NCBI GenBank assembly: GCA_002448495.1
Contig: DJYL01000108.1
Coordinates: forward strand, 1-26,764
Direction of reading: 5' to 3'
Origin: Pseudoselenomonas ruminantium
Lineage (GTDB): Bacteria > Bacillota > Negativicutes > Selenomonadales > Selenomonadaceae
DNA length: 26,764 nt
Made by a program: the position numbers and the translations under genes. Under the pieces are notes generated by a model, which had not been told where the DNA came from, searched no databases, and saw only the letters and a list, made by a program, of their open reading frames with translations. Below, in pieces: positions 7,052 through 14,692 of this stretch. How positions within the stretch are numbered: the stretch's first letter is position 1; each line of letters begins with the position of its first letter.

Positions 7052-9172
7052 ATGGGAAAACTGGACATTTCCAAAGGTCAGATTCTCCACAAAAAAGGTG
7101 ATGCCATTAAGGATATAGCCATCATTCTCAAGGGCAGCTTTACGCTAAACGATGGCGCTGATGTCAGCCTGTCCGCAGGCAATGGCACTATTTTGGGTGC
7201 CTTTCACCCTTACGGCGGAACTTACCATTACAATTATCAGGCCGCCGAGGACAGCACGCTTTTTACCTACGATTACACCGATGAAGATGATCTAACCGCA
7301 GCCATCACCGCCACCCCTACAATAGCTCCGGTAATGGTATCGGCCAGCGTAGCGCTCTTAAACCAGCTGCTGGATACCCTCTCCGAACTCTATGAAGCCG
7401 GCTGCAAACTCTGCAAAGACACAAAAGCCAATTACAATGACTACAAAAATATTTGCGCCCGTCTCATGATTCCTCCCAAAATGTTTGAAAGCATAAACGT
7501 GCTGGTTCCACCGGAAAAACCGGATATTCTGGACAGTTGGCAGGCAGCTCTCTGCCGGGCTGTTTCGGACAAAAACGACTTGTTGCGCAAGGAATGTTAT
7601 CCTGCCGATATTCAGTTCTGCGTGGGTACCATCATGCTCTCTGCCCAAATGGCACAAAGAGTACAGGTCGAAATCGATAAAGCTCTGGCTTTTATCCAGC
7701 AGATGAAAAATGATACGGATGAATTCTCCCGGGAATATCATTCCCAAAAGGCGAAATTTGATGATGCCCAACGGCAGGAGGCGTTGGAATCCGGCAGTGG
7801 CAGCCTGCCGCAAATCAAAAACGCTCTGACCACCATTCTGGCCTTTGCCGGAGTCAGCCGGGAGATTGGCGATGCCTTTGGCCGGGATATACGCACCTTT
7901 ATGAAAGCTCCTGACAAGGCAGAAAAATCCACTGAAATGCGCCGTTTGCGGACAGATATTACCAATAATTACTATACCATCTATGAAGCAGCCTTCTTCA
8001 ACAGCCTGAATACCGAAGATATTCCGGCAGAAGTGAAAATGTTCTTCCTCTTTGGCTTCGTTGATGAAGAACTGGCCGGTGAAGAAAACACGGCTGAACT
8101 TTATAAATATGCCGTTCTTTGGGAAGATGATCCGAATGGACGCATACTGCCTGTCTATGACTGGCTGAAAAAAATCTACCGCGGCGAAGTTCCTCCCTCC
8201 AAGGATGAATTCGACAATGACTGGCCCGACCATTTGAAAGAAGAAGTCCGTCAGGGCAATATTACGCAGGCACAGGCCGATGAAATGCTGAATGATACCA
8301 AAGCAATGGTCTCCTTTGAGCTTCACAATATGATTACCGGTGCCAACAAGATGACCTATGGCAGCATCTTCTCCTTTATTCCGGCCTTCTATGCCCAGTC
8401 GGTAAGCCGTCCGCTCGAAAACTGTCTGGTCACTGCCCAGCGGGCTGTAGATGAACTTAATCATGTCCGCGACCTTGACTTTGGCTGCTTCTATCGCCCG
8501 GCCTATGCCAGCTATCCCGAGCTCAAAATCAATCGTTTTGACTATAACTTAGAGATACTTCCTTATATTATACTGATGCCCAACTACGGCAGCCGCGGTG
8601 TAATGTGGCAGGAAATTGAAGGCCGCAAGCGCACAACGCCAGCACATCTGGTCGTTTCCATTCTTCATTCCGAAGACCTCTTTGACACCTTTATCAAGAT
8701 GTGCGCCCAGTTCCGCTGGGAAATGTGCAAGCGCATTCAGGGGGTACACTACAGCGATATTACCGAACCTTCCCTGACTTCCGAATACTGCAACTACCTG
8801 CAGTTCTACAAGAAAAATTCCAGTCTGTCTGCGGATATGAAAGAAAAGGTCAAAACCGTCCTCAAACGCAACAACAACAGCTACAGCAACGTCTTCGCTT
8901 CCGAATACGAAATGTTCCTCAAAGCCGAATCCGAAGGCCTGCCCCGTCTCAACAAAGTCTCCCGGGAAATTCTGTTCAAATACTGCACCTTCTCCCAGAA
9001 ATACCGGGATAACCTGTTAATTAATCCCCAGTACAAGCCGCTAATTGAACGTTGGACTGTCGGCAGAGATGACCGCGTACGCACCCTTGAACTATTCTCC
9101 CGCAGGATTTTGACCCAGACAAAAGAACTTCCCGAGGAAGTGCAGATTGAAGCTGAATATTTGAAGCTATAA
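7052..9172 (+). CDS. Unknown 706-residue protein, possible cNMP-binding-like N-terminus
   Basis: I do not recognise the function. Residues 1-110 read like the jelly-roll of a cyclic-nucleotide-binding domain: 'GQILHKKGDAIKDIAIILKGSFTL', then a glycine-rich turn GNGTILGAF and 'STLFTYDYTDEDDL'. The usual phosphate-binding arginine cassette is not evident. No DNA-binding helix-turn-helix follows. Residues about 115-250 are helical with a coiled-coil-like stretch (about 195-245). A large mixed region to the C-terminus has many aromatic residues (for example YASYPELKINRFDYNLEILPYIILMPNYGSRG and an FRWEMCKRIQG block). There is no signal peptide or membrane helix, so it is probably cytoplasmic. The ATG at 7052 has AAGGAGG at ideal spacing. 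It stands alone, divergent from glyQS and meeting the EamA gene tail to tail with a 3-base gap. Base use is like the core genes, so it is probably not a recent arrival. Confidence 0.75.
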   Translation: MGKLDISKGQILHKKGDAIKDIAIILKGSFTLNDGADVSLSAGNGTILGAFHPYGGTYHYNYQAAEDSTLFTYDYTDEDDLTAAITATPTIAPVMVSASVALLNQLLDTLSELYEAGCKLCKDTKANYNDYKNICARLMIPPKMFESINVLVPPEKPDILDSWQAALCRAVSDKNDLLRKECYPADIQFCVGTIMLSAQMAQRVQVEIDKALAFIQQMKNDTDEFSREYHSQKAKFDDAQRQEALESGSGSLPQIKNALTTILAFAGVSREIGDAFGRDIRTFMKAPDKAEKSTEMRRLRTDITNNYYTIYEAAFFNSLNTEDIPAEVKMFFLFGFVDEELAGEENTAELYKYAVLWEDDPNGRILPVYDWLKKIYRGEVPPSKDEFDNDWPDHLKEEVRQGNITQAQADEMLNDTKAMVSFELHNMITGANKMTYGSIFSFIPAFYAQSVSRPLENCLVTAQRAVDELNHVRDLDFGCFYRPAYASYPELKINRFDYNLEILPYIILMPNYGSRGVMWQEIEGRKRTTPAHLVVSILHSEDLFDTFIKMCAQFRWEMCKRIQGVHYSDITEPSLTSEYCNYLQFYKKNSSLSADMKEKVKTVLKRNNNSYSNVFASEYEMFLKAESEGLPRLNKVSREILFKYCTFSQKYRDNLLINPQYKPLIERWTVGRDDRVRTLELFSRRILTQTKELPEEVQIEAEYLKL

Positions 9173-9175
9173 AAA

Positions 9176-10081
9176 CTAATTACTGCCTTTCCATTCATTC
9201 CACAAGGCAAAGCCCAATATCATGGCACCGCCTACGGCCTGACTGACAGTCATTGTTTCGTGTAAGAGAAAATACGAAATAACAACCGCCACCAGCGGGT
9301 CAATATAGCCTAGAACAGCCACTTCCTGACCAGTCAGCTGACTCAGGGACTGAAAATACGCATAATGCATAATAACCGTATGGACAAGGCAGATAATCGT
9401 CAATGCCGCCCAACCGCTGACATCCAACGCCAACAGATGAAAACCATCACCTAAAGCCGTGTACGGCAAGATAACCACAGCGGCAATGCCAAACTGGTAA
9501 AAAGAACGCTCCATACTGCCCACGCTCTTTATGTATTTATTGAGAATGATGAACAGCGCATAAAACACCGCCGCCAATAAACCATAAAATATCCCCAAAG
9601 AATCCCCGGCATCCGGCGAAGCATCAAACACATTCACAATCAAAGCCAGCCCCAGTGTGGACATGACAAAACAAATGAGCTGCCGTACCGTCATTTTTTC
9701 GTGAAACAACAACGGACAAACCACCGTTACTATCACCGGCGCAAAGTAGTAACTGATGGTCGCCAAGGAAATGCTGGTATAGCGAAACGCCTCGAACATA
9801 AACAGCCAATTAACCGCGAGCGCTATCCCCGACAGGAGCATAATCCCGACATCCTTCCGCAGCTTATGCCAAGAAAGCTGACGGCCACGGCAGAGAAAAT
9901 ATATGCCGATGATGACGAACGCAGATGCCGAACGGTAAAAAGAAAGCTCCGCAGAGGTAATCGCCGAGGTATACCGGCTGAAAAAGCCCAGCGTCCCAAA
10001 AATCGCCATAGAAAAGAGCATTTGCCAACGGGCAGATTCCGGCGAAAGATTGCGCAGAGAATTTATTGCCATAGTTACCAT
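9176..10081 (-). CDS. EamA/DMT-family transporter
   Basis: This is a drug/metabolite transporter superfamily permease with two EamA repeats and about ten membrane helices over 301 residues, which is the usual size. The first repeat runs from about residue 20 to 145 (AIFGTLGFFSRYTSAITSAELSFYRSASAF) and the second from about 155 to 295 (GIFYGLLAAVFYALFIILNKYIK ... YIDPLVAVVISYFLLHETMTVSQAVGGAMILGFALWNE). The substrate cannot be read from sequence; members export amino acids or other small metabolites. I chose the ATG at 10081 because GGAG lies 8 bases upstream; an in-frame GTG at 10090 is too close to that site. It is divergent from an XRE/cupin regulator, an arrangement that commonly marks the target of such a regulator. 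Confidence 0.9.
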   Translation of the reverse strand: MVTMAINSLRNLSPESARWQMLFSMAIFGTLGFFSRYTSAITSAELSFYRSASAFVIIGIYFLCRGRQLSWHKLRKDVGIMLLSGIALAVNWLFMFEAFRYTSISLATISYYFAPVIVTVVCPLLFHEKMTVRQLICFVMSTLGLALIVNVFDASPDAGDSLGIFYGLLAAVFYALFIILNKYIKSVGSMERSFYQFGIAAVVILPYTALGDGFHLLALDVSGWAALTIICLVHTVIMHYAYFQSLSQLTGQEVAVLGYIDPLVAVVISYFLLHETMTVSQAVGGAMILGFALWNEWKGSN

Positions 10082-10097
10082 ATCATTCACTCCTAAC

Positions 10098-10144
10098 GCA
10101 CCATATAGTATATCTAACGAAATGTTAAATAAATTATATGGTGC
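10098..10144. promoter_or_regulatory. Inverted repeat over the EamA -10 region (candidate operator 1)
   Basis: Perfect 10-base arms, GCACCATATA at 10098-10107 and TATATGGTGC at 10135-10144, are separated by 27 bases. The right arm overlaps the -10 element of the EamA promoter, and the left arm lies in its early transcribed region. It could be a repressor site or a hairpin in the leader. Confidence 0.6.
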
Positions 10145-10161
10145 ATTTTCTTTATTGTCAA
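10133..10161 (-). promoter_or_regulatory. EamA gene promoter (perfect consensus)
   Basis: On the minus strand, TTGACA (10161-10156), 17 bases, then TATAAT (10138-10133). Both hexamers and the spacing are ideal, so a strong promoter is expected unless it is held by a repressor. This supports regulation by the neighbouring XRE protein. Confidence 0.85.
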
Positions 10162-10167
10162 GAAATA

Positions 10168-10196
10168 TTTACAATATATTTTACGAATGGTAAACT
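10168..10196 (+). promoter_or_regulatory. Promoter of the XRE/cupin regulator
   Basis: TTTACA (10168-10173), 17 bases, then TAAACT (10191-10196). The transcript would start about 15-20 bases before the ATG at 10221, leaving just room for the AAAGGAGG ribosome site. The whole promoter sits inside the inverted repeat at 10169-10205. Confidence 0.55.
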
Positions 10197-10205
10197 ATAT
10201 TGTAA
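10169..10205. promoter_or_regulatory. Long inverted repeat covering the XRE promoter (candidate operator 2)
   Basis: TTACAATATATTTTAC (10169-10184) and GTAAACTATATTGTAA (10190-10205) are inverted copies with one mismatch in 16, separated by 5 bases. The repeat spans both hexamers of the regulator promoter and lies immediately upstream of the EamA -35. It is the best candidate binding site for the XRE protein, consistent with autoregulation plus control of EamA. Confidence 0.7.
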
Positions 10206-10220
10206 AAGGAGGAGCTAAGG

Positions 10221-10769
10221 ATGACGATAAATGCAATTATAGCGAACAACCTCAAACGACTGCGCGAAGAACAGAATTTAAGTTTTGGACAGCTGGCTGA
10301 CCGGTCAGGTGTGAGCAAGGTCATGCTGTCACAAATTGAAAAGGGCGAGGGCAATCCCACCATTAATACGATATGGAAGGTAGCCAACGGCTTGGGCGTG
10401 GATTATTCCCAGCTCATTGCGCCACCGGCCGCCTCGGTGCAAATTGTCCGCGAAGCCGATATTCCCATTCAGGCTGATGATGACGGCTTATTTTCGGCAA
10501 GATGTTACTTCCCTGCCACAGCCCAACGGCGGTTCGACGTATTCACCGTGACCATACTGCCCGGCGAAGAACACCTGTCCGAAAGCCATTCCCCCAACAC
10601 GCAGGAATATGTACTTGTCCAACAGGGCACGCTGGAAGCCTACATTGCAAGCGAAGCCTATGTCCTCAATAAAGGCGACGCCATGTGCTTTGACTGCACC
10701 CGCCCGCATAAATTTTGCAATACCGGTACAGAACCGGTGAGCTTTGTGGATATTATCTATTATCAGTAA
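10221..10769 (+). CDS. XRE-family regulator with C-terminal cupin domain
   Basis: A 182-residue transcription regulator. Residues about 6-62 form an HTH_3 (XRE) DNA-binding domain: IIANNLKRLREEQNLSFGQLADRSGVSKVMLSQIEKGEGNPTINTIWKVANGLGV. Residues about 105-180 form a cupin_2 barrel (TVTILPGEEHLSESHSPNTQEYVLVQQGTLEAYIASEAYVLNKGDAMCFDCTRPHKFCNTG), where a small ligand would bind. This two-domain type often controls a divergent transporter, as here with EamA. The start has AAAGGAGGAG at ideal distance. A 16-base-arm inverted repeat covers its promoter, so autoregulation is likely. The Fic gene begins 17 bases after the stop and may be read from the same transcript. The ligand is unknown. Confidence 0.92.
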   Translation: MTINAIIANNLKRLREEQNLSFGQLADRSGVSKVMLSQIEKGEGNPTINTIWKVANGLGVDYSQLIAPPAASVQIVREADIPIQADDDGLFSARCYFPATAQRRFDVFTVTILPGEEHLSESHSPNTQEYVLVQQGTLEAYIASEAYVLNKGDAMCFDCTRPHKFCNTGTEPVSFVDIIYYQ

Positions 10770-10786
10770 AATGGAGATGGTCATAC

Positions 10787-11803
10787 ATGAGCGACTACCA
10801 ACCGCCTTTTCATATAAACGATAAAGCAATCACTCTGCTTGCCGAAATCAGTGAGCAGGTCGGACGCATAACCGTCTTGCAGGAAGGAAATATCAATCCT
10901 CATCTACGACGGGAAAATCGCATCCGAACCATTCATTCCTCCCTTGCGATTGAACACAATTCCCTGTCATTAGAGCAGGTAACGGCAATCCTGAACGGCA
11001 AGCGGGTTCTCGGCAAGCCAAATGAGATAAAGGAAGTGCAGAACGCCTACGATGCTTACGAACTCATGCTAACGCTGAATCCATCTTCCATCGAGGATTT
11101 GCTAAAAGCCCATAAAGCGATGATGAATGGGCTGGTAAAAGAAAGCGGACGCTTCCGTTCCGGCGGCGTAGGCATTTTTGACGGCGAAGTACTTATCCAC
11201 ATGGCACCGCCTGCCCGCTTTGTCCCCGAACACATCCACAATCTGTTCACCTGGTATCAGCAAGCGAAGCTCCATCCGCTAATCAAAAGTGCTATCTTCC
11301 ATTACGAGTTTGAGTTTATTCATCCCTTCGCGGATGGCAATGGACGCATGGGACGGATGTGGCACAGCCTTCTACTGGGACAATGGAAGGAAATGTTCTT
11401 ATGGCTACCGATTGAAGAATTGATTCAATCGCGGCAAAAGGAATACTATGCGGCACTCGGCATTGCAGACAAAAAAGCAGATTGCGCTGAATTTGTGGAG
11501 CTTATGTTGGAAATTATCCGCGACAGTCTCAACGATTTAGCTCTTAGTCAGTCGAACACCGACCAAGTAAGCGACCAAGATACCGACCAAGTAAGCGACC
11601 AAGATAAAGCCCCTATCCAAAGACTACTCTCCGTTCTTGGCGATAAGGAACTTTCAGCTACCGAAATCATGGAACGGCTTGGACTCTCCCACCGCCCCAC
11701 ATTCCGCAAGAATTATTTGACTCCGGCTCTAGAGAAAAAATTGATAGAACGCACCATTCCCGATAAGCCGAACAGTAAAAATCAAAAATATCGGAAATGC
11801 TAA
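10787..11803 (+). CDS. Fic-family AMPylator-type protein with winged-helix tail
   Basis: A 338-residue Fic protein. The catalytic motif HPFADGNGRMGR is intact at residues 179-190 (H179, D183, N185, R187, R190), so activity (usually transfer of AMP to a target hydroxyl) is expected. The N-terminal inhibitory helix is recognisable as HSSLAIEHN (50-58), with S52 and E56 in place, but with H57 where G or N usually follows the glutamate. After the Fic core, a linker contains a perfect duplication (NTDQVSDQD then TDQVSDQD, 257-273), encoded by a 24-base tandem repeat. A C-terminal winged-helix-like region follows (about 276-335: LLSVLGDKELSATEIMERLGLSHRPTFRKNYLTPALEKKLI). I chose the ATG at 10787 over one at 10715, because it has GGAGATGG ahead of it and avoids a 72-base overlap with the regulator. 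No separate antitoxin gene is seen, which agrees with a self-inhibited (class II) Fic. Confidence 0.93.
   Translation: MSDYQPPFHINDKAITLLAEISEQVGRITVLQEGNINPHLRRENRIRTIHSSLAIEHNSLSLEQVTAILNGKRVLGKPNEIKEVQNAYDAYELMLTLNPSSIEDLLKAHKAMMNGLVKESGRFRSGGVGIFDGEVLIHMAPPARFVPEHIHNLFTWYQQAKLHPLIKSAIFHYEFEFIHPFADGNGRMGRMWHSLLLGQWKEMFLWLPIEELIQSRQKEYYAALGIADKKADCAEFVELMLEIIRDSLNDLALSQSNTDQVSDQDTDQVSDQDKAPIQRLLSVLGDKELSATEIMERLGLSHRPTFRKNYLTPALEKKLIERTIPDKPNSKNQKYRKC
11558..11605 (+). repeat. Perfect 24-base tandem duplication inside the Fic gene
   Basis: Two identical 24-base units lie at 11558-11581 and 11582-11605. Each encodes eight residues (TDQVSDQD). Each unit also contains two related GACCAAG segments, so it has an older internal repeat. 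The duplication is in frame and lengthens the acidic linker between the Fic core and the winged helix. It is a likely site of length variation between strains. Confidence 0.95.
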
Positions 11804-11851
11804 AACAGTCGGCTTGACCAATCAAAATATTGACTGGCCAAGCCGGCTGTT
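11804..11851. terminator. Hairpin between convergent fic and helicase genes
   Basis: AACAGTCGGCTTGACCA and TGGCCAAGCCGGCTGTT, with the inner ATCAA/TTGAC extension, form a long stem with few mismatches. It directly follows the fic stop and ends 2 bases before the helicase stop. On the minus strand it ends in CTGTTTTAG. It probably terminates both genes, with only a short U-run. Confidence 0.75.
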
Positions 11852-11852
11852 A

Positions 11853-14396
11853 CTATGCAGGCTCCCCACGTTTCAGCATTTGCGCAATGCGTTCTTTTTC
11901 TTCACTGCCATTAGTTTTCAATCGAATAAATGGCAGTTGATATTTTGCTAATATGCTATTTTTTAATTTGTCACGTTCCGCCTGTTTGCTTCCTTCCTGA
12001 TGATAAGTTACTCCATCTACCTCAATTAACAAAACTGGCAACTTACTCAACTTATTTACAATCACAAAATCAATATGTGTCAAGGGATTAGTCGCATATT
12101 TTATTTCTTCATCATTAAGTAAGCCATAGTCACTAATCAGCATATTCATTGGCAAATGACAAACAACTTCTAATGATGAAAATTCATCTTCCGATAAAAT
12201 TTCCAATAAAGCATCATACATAATACATTCCGAAGGATATTCAGATATATCTTTATGCTTTTTTAGAAGTTCTTGACGCTGTTTCGTATATTGACTATAC
12301 AAGCAGTCAAATATAGAACTAATTTTACTTTCGCTCACTTCAAAGTTATTATATCTAATATATGAAATCAAATCGTTAATATTACCATTTTTATTATGTT
12401 TATTGCCATTTGTAACCAAGCATAATCTTTTTTTTGCTCTTGATACAGCTACATTAAGCATATTAGCATTATCCACAAAATCAGTAATTTGATTATCCAC
12501 CGTTGATATTATGATAAAATATTTCTCTCGTCCTTGAAACTTGTGAACTGTATCTATCTCCACATTATTTATTTGTTTTTGCATTGCGTCCACTTGATTA
12601 CGATATGGACTTATAATCCCTACACCTTCTATTACAGGTTCATTGTACAATATATCATTAAGTATCACATCAATTTCACGTTGATTATACCTCCCCCTGC
12701 AATGATTCCCCTCTTTTGTCATTATCACCTTTAAGACATTATCTTCACCATCATCCTGCGTCATAATCGCTAATTCATCATGATAAAATTTTTTATTGCA
12801 AAATTCAATAATACGAGGATGACAGCGATAGTGTTCTTTTAACAGCACACATCTTTCTGGTGATAATTGCATCTTTACAGACTGTAAAAAGCTATGTGTA
12901 TATCTAAAACACTCTTTAACTAAAGCCTCTTGAAAAATTCTCTCTGTTTCCTTTTTCATGCTACTATCCACAACATTGGGTAATTGTTTTGAATCGCCTA
13001 CAATAACGGCATTCTTAGCATGAAACAAGGATAATGCTCCTGTTGCCACATCAACCTGTGAAGCTTCATCCATGATAACGTAGTCATACATAGTGTCTGT
13101 GCCCAAACAAGACAAGGCAGAAAACGTCGTGCTCAAAACAATCGGATATTCATTCAAGAAATCTCCCGCTTTACTTTGCAGTTCACCAGCACTAAATACA
13201 GTGCGTTCCTTTTTTCCAGCATATTTATGCCATACTGTCTCCTTCAATATATCCAGTGACTCATCACACATCTTTTGCAACAAATCACTTTCTCTAGTAT
13301 CTAAAAAATGGACTAATTTTTCTTTCCGTTTCTCTAACTCTTTTTTCCGCATTTCATAGAATTTTTTTTGCAACGACGCAATAACCGACTGAACATCTTG
13401 TTTCCAAAACTTTAAACTCATCACCCCATATTTCAAGGCACAAAAGCTACAAAACAAAACATACTTCCATTTCTTATTACCATAAAATGATTGGTATTCA
13501 TCCAATAATCTCAATATCCTTTTTGAAGATAAAGGCAAGATACTAGAAAATTTCTTTATTTCAATACTGTTATCATTTAAGTAACTTTCAAAATATTTCT
13601 TTTCCGTTTGCAATGATTTCAAATCTGATTCTATTTTTGCCAGTTCCACCTGAGCCGAAAATATTTTATGTAATTCTACAAGCTTATGATTTACGGACTT
13701 CTTTAGCGCTGATATATCGCCCACATAATGCCAAGCTGATATTTCCATCGGATATTTGCCATTCTGTGAATTAACAAAATTATCCTTATTTTCTTTCTTG
13801 CCTAGAACTGCCGCCATGAAATTTATATTGTTACTTTTCAGCTTATCATATACATTATCAATTGCCGAATTATTATATGATACAACTTGTACTGTTTTCC
13901 CTTGTTTTATAATATTCGCGATTATATTTAATATAGTTTGTGTCTTACCAGTACCCGGTGGCCCTTCTATGATACTTACTTGATACTTAAAAGCATTTTT
14001 TACAGCCTCAATTTGACTGTTATTAGCACCAAAAGGAAATATATAATCATCAAATGCTTTATTTTCAACATAATTTATCGAAGCATTCAGATACCTTTTT
14101 AGCACACTTCCCTCTGGTACATACTGTATACTATTATATTTTTCTAACAATAAATTTCCATCTTTTTTATCCTTTAAGGGATTTAGCTTTGCAATTTTCT
14201 TTAAGTAGGTAAATACATCATCATCTTTTACATTATTGTTAAATATGCGTACTCTATTCGTTTTTATACTGTAATTGTATATTTTATCATTGTTAATAAA
14301 TTTTATATAATAAACCCCACCACGTTTATTACAATTCGCTATCATTCTTGTTTTATCAATACCATCAATAATAATGGTAACATCGTTCAAATCCAT
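11853..14396 (-). CDS. SF1 (UPF1-like) helicase with C-terminal DUF2726/nuclease-like domain
   Basis: An 847-residue superfamily 1 helicase. A Q-like motif FGANNSQ (122-128) is followed by Walker A GPPGTGKT (145-152). Then come motif II DEASQ (443-447), motif III GDSKQLP (467-473), motif IV EHYRCHPRI (521-529), motif V DTVHKFQGRE (615-624) and motif VI NVAVSRAKKRL (648-658). All are intact, so ATP hydrolysis is expected. A long helical insert (about 225-400) separates motifs Ia and II. Residues about 718-835 resemble DUF2726, a PD-(D/E)xK-type fold: ECIMYDALLEIL, then HIDFVIV (D776) and LLIEVDG (E792, D794), then a YHQEG...RDKLKNSIL block. The gene is clearly A/T-richer than its neighbours, suggesting transfer. 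It follows the 83-residue gene by 48 bases on the same strand, probably as the last gene of that operon. Similar proteins occur in defence islands, but a defence role is inference. Confidence 0.9.
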   Translation of the reverse strand: MDLNDVTIIIDGIDKTRMIANCNKRGGVYYIKFINNDKIYNYSIKTNRVRIFNNNVKDDDVFTYLKKIAKLNPLKDKKDGNLLLEKYNSIQYVPEGSVLKRYLNASINYVENKAFDDYIFPFGANNSQIEAVKNAFKYQVSIIEGPPGTGKTQTILNIIANIIKQGKTVQVVSYNNSAIDNVYDKLKSNNINFMAAVLGKKENKDNFVNSQNGKYPMEISAWHYVGDISALKKSVNHKLVELHKIFSAQVELAKIESDLKSLQTEKKYFESYLNDNSIEIKKFSSILPLSSKRILRLLDEYQSFYGNKKWKYVLFCSFCALKYGVMSLKFWKQDVQSVIASLQKKFYEMRKKELEKRKEKLVHFLDTRESDLLQKMCDESLDILKETVWHKYAGKKERTVFSAGELQSKAGDFLNEYPIVLSTTFSALSCLGTDTMYDYVIMDEASQVDVATGALSLFHAKNAVIVGDSKQLPNVVDSSMKKETERIFQEALVKECFRYTHSFLQSVKMQLSPERCVLLKEHYRCHPRIIEFCNKKFYHDELAIMTQDDGEDNVLKVIMTKEGNHCRGRYNQREIDVILNDILYNEPVIEGVGIISPYRNQVDAMQKQINNVEIDTVHKFQGREKYFIIISTVDNQITDFVDNANMLNVAVSRAKKRLCLVTNGNKHNKNGNINDLISYIRYNNFEVSESKISSIFDCLYSQYTKQRQELLKKHKDISEYPSECIMYDALLEILSEDEFSSLEVVCHLPMNMLISDYGLLNDEEIKYATNPLTHIDFVIVNKLSKLPVLLIEVDGVTYHQEGSKQAERDKLKNSILAKYQLPFIRLKTNGSEEKERIAQMLKRGEPA

Positions 14397-14440
14397 TTTT
14401 CATCCCTGCACAAAAAGCTTAGCATCTTTTATATATCCTA

Positions 14441-14692
14441 TCAAAAATTCACTGCAATACGCTTCTGCTTGTTCAGATATCTTTCCACATAATCAGCACA
14501 ATCACGCTGATTCATGTCGTGAAACCACATTCCATCGGATGCTTTTACCCCCTCTAAGAGATTACTTGTCTTCACCATTTGTTTAGCCGTATTAAAAGAA
14601 TAACCTCTCTTGCACAGTTCCATAACCGTAGCCCGATAAGCAAATGTTACATCATTTAGTGAAAGCATATATTTAGCTGTCTTCATCCTCAT
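14441..14692 (-). CDS. Small 83-residue protein coupled to the DUF3990 gene
   Basis: I do not recognise a family with certainty. It is a basic, mostly helical protein without membrane segment (LNDVTFAYRATVMELCKRGYSFNTAKQMV ... DGMWFHDMNQRDCADYVERYLNKQ). The ATG at 14692 overlaps the TGA of the DUF3990 gene as ATGA, with GGGAGGAG 8 bases upstream. Translation is therefore coupled. An in-frame GTG at 14701 is also possible but lies too near that ribosome site. Short helical partners, usually DUF3791, are often found next to DUF3990 proteins; the pattern here (C-terminal H..M...D...YVERYL) could be a distant version. A partner or antitoxin role is inference from position and size. Confidence 0.7.
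   Translation of the reverse strand: MRMKTAKYMLSLNDVTFAYRATVMELCKRGYSFNTAKQMVKTSNLLEGVKASDGMWFHDMNQRDCADYVERYLNKQKRIAVNF

Noticed and set aside
7358..8464. A 368-codon minus-strand open frame opposite the unknown 706-residue gene
   Set aside because: The plus frame has an ideal ribosome site, full length and a coherent protein. The minus frame lacks a ribosome site and looks like a shadow.
10715..10786. An upstream ATG that would lengthen the Fic protein by 24 residues
   Set aside because: It would overlap the regulator gene by 55 bases and has no ribosome site; the ATG at 10787 has both a site and a better N-terminus.
11558..11605. Two direct 24-base repeats as a possible CRISPR or attachment site
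   Set aside because: They are adjacent without spacers, in frame within the Fic gene, and encode a duplicated linker.
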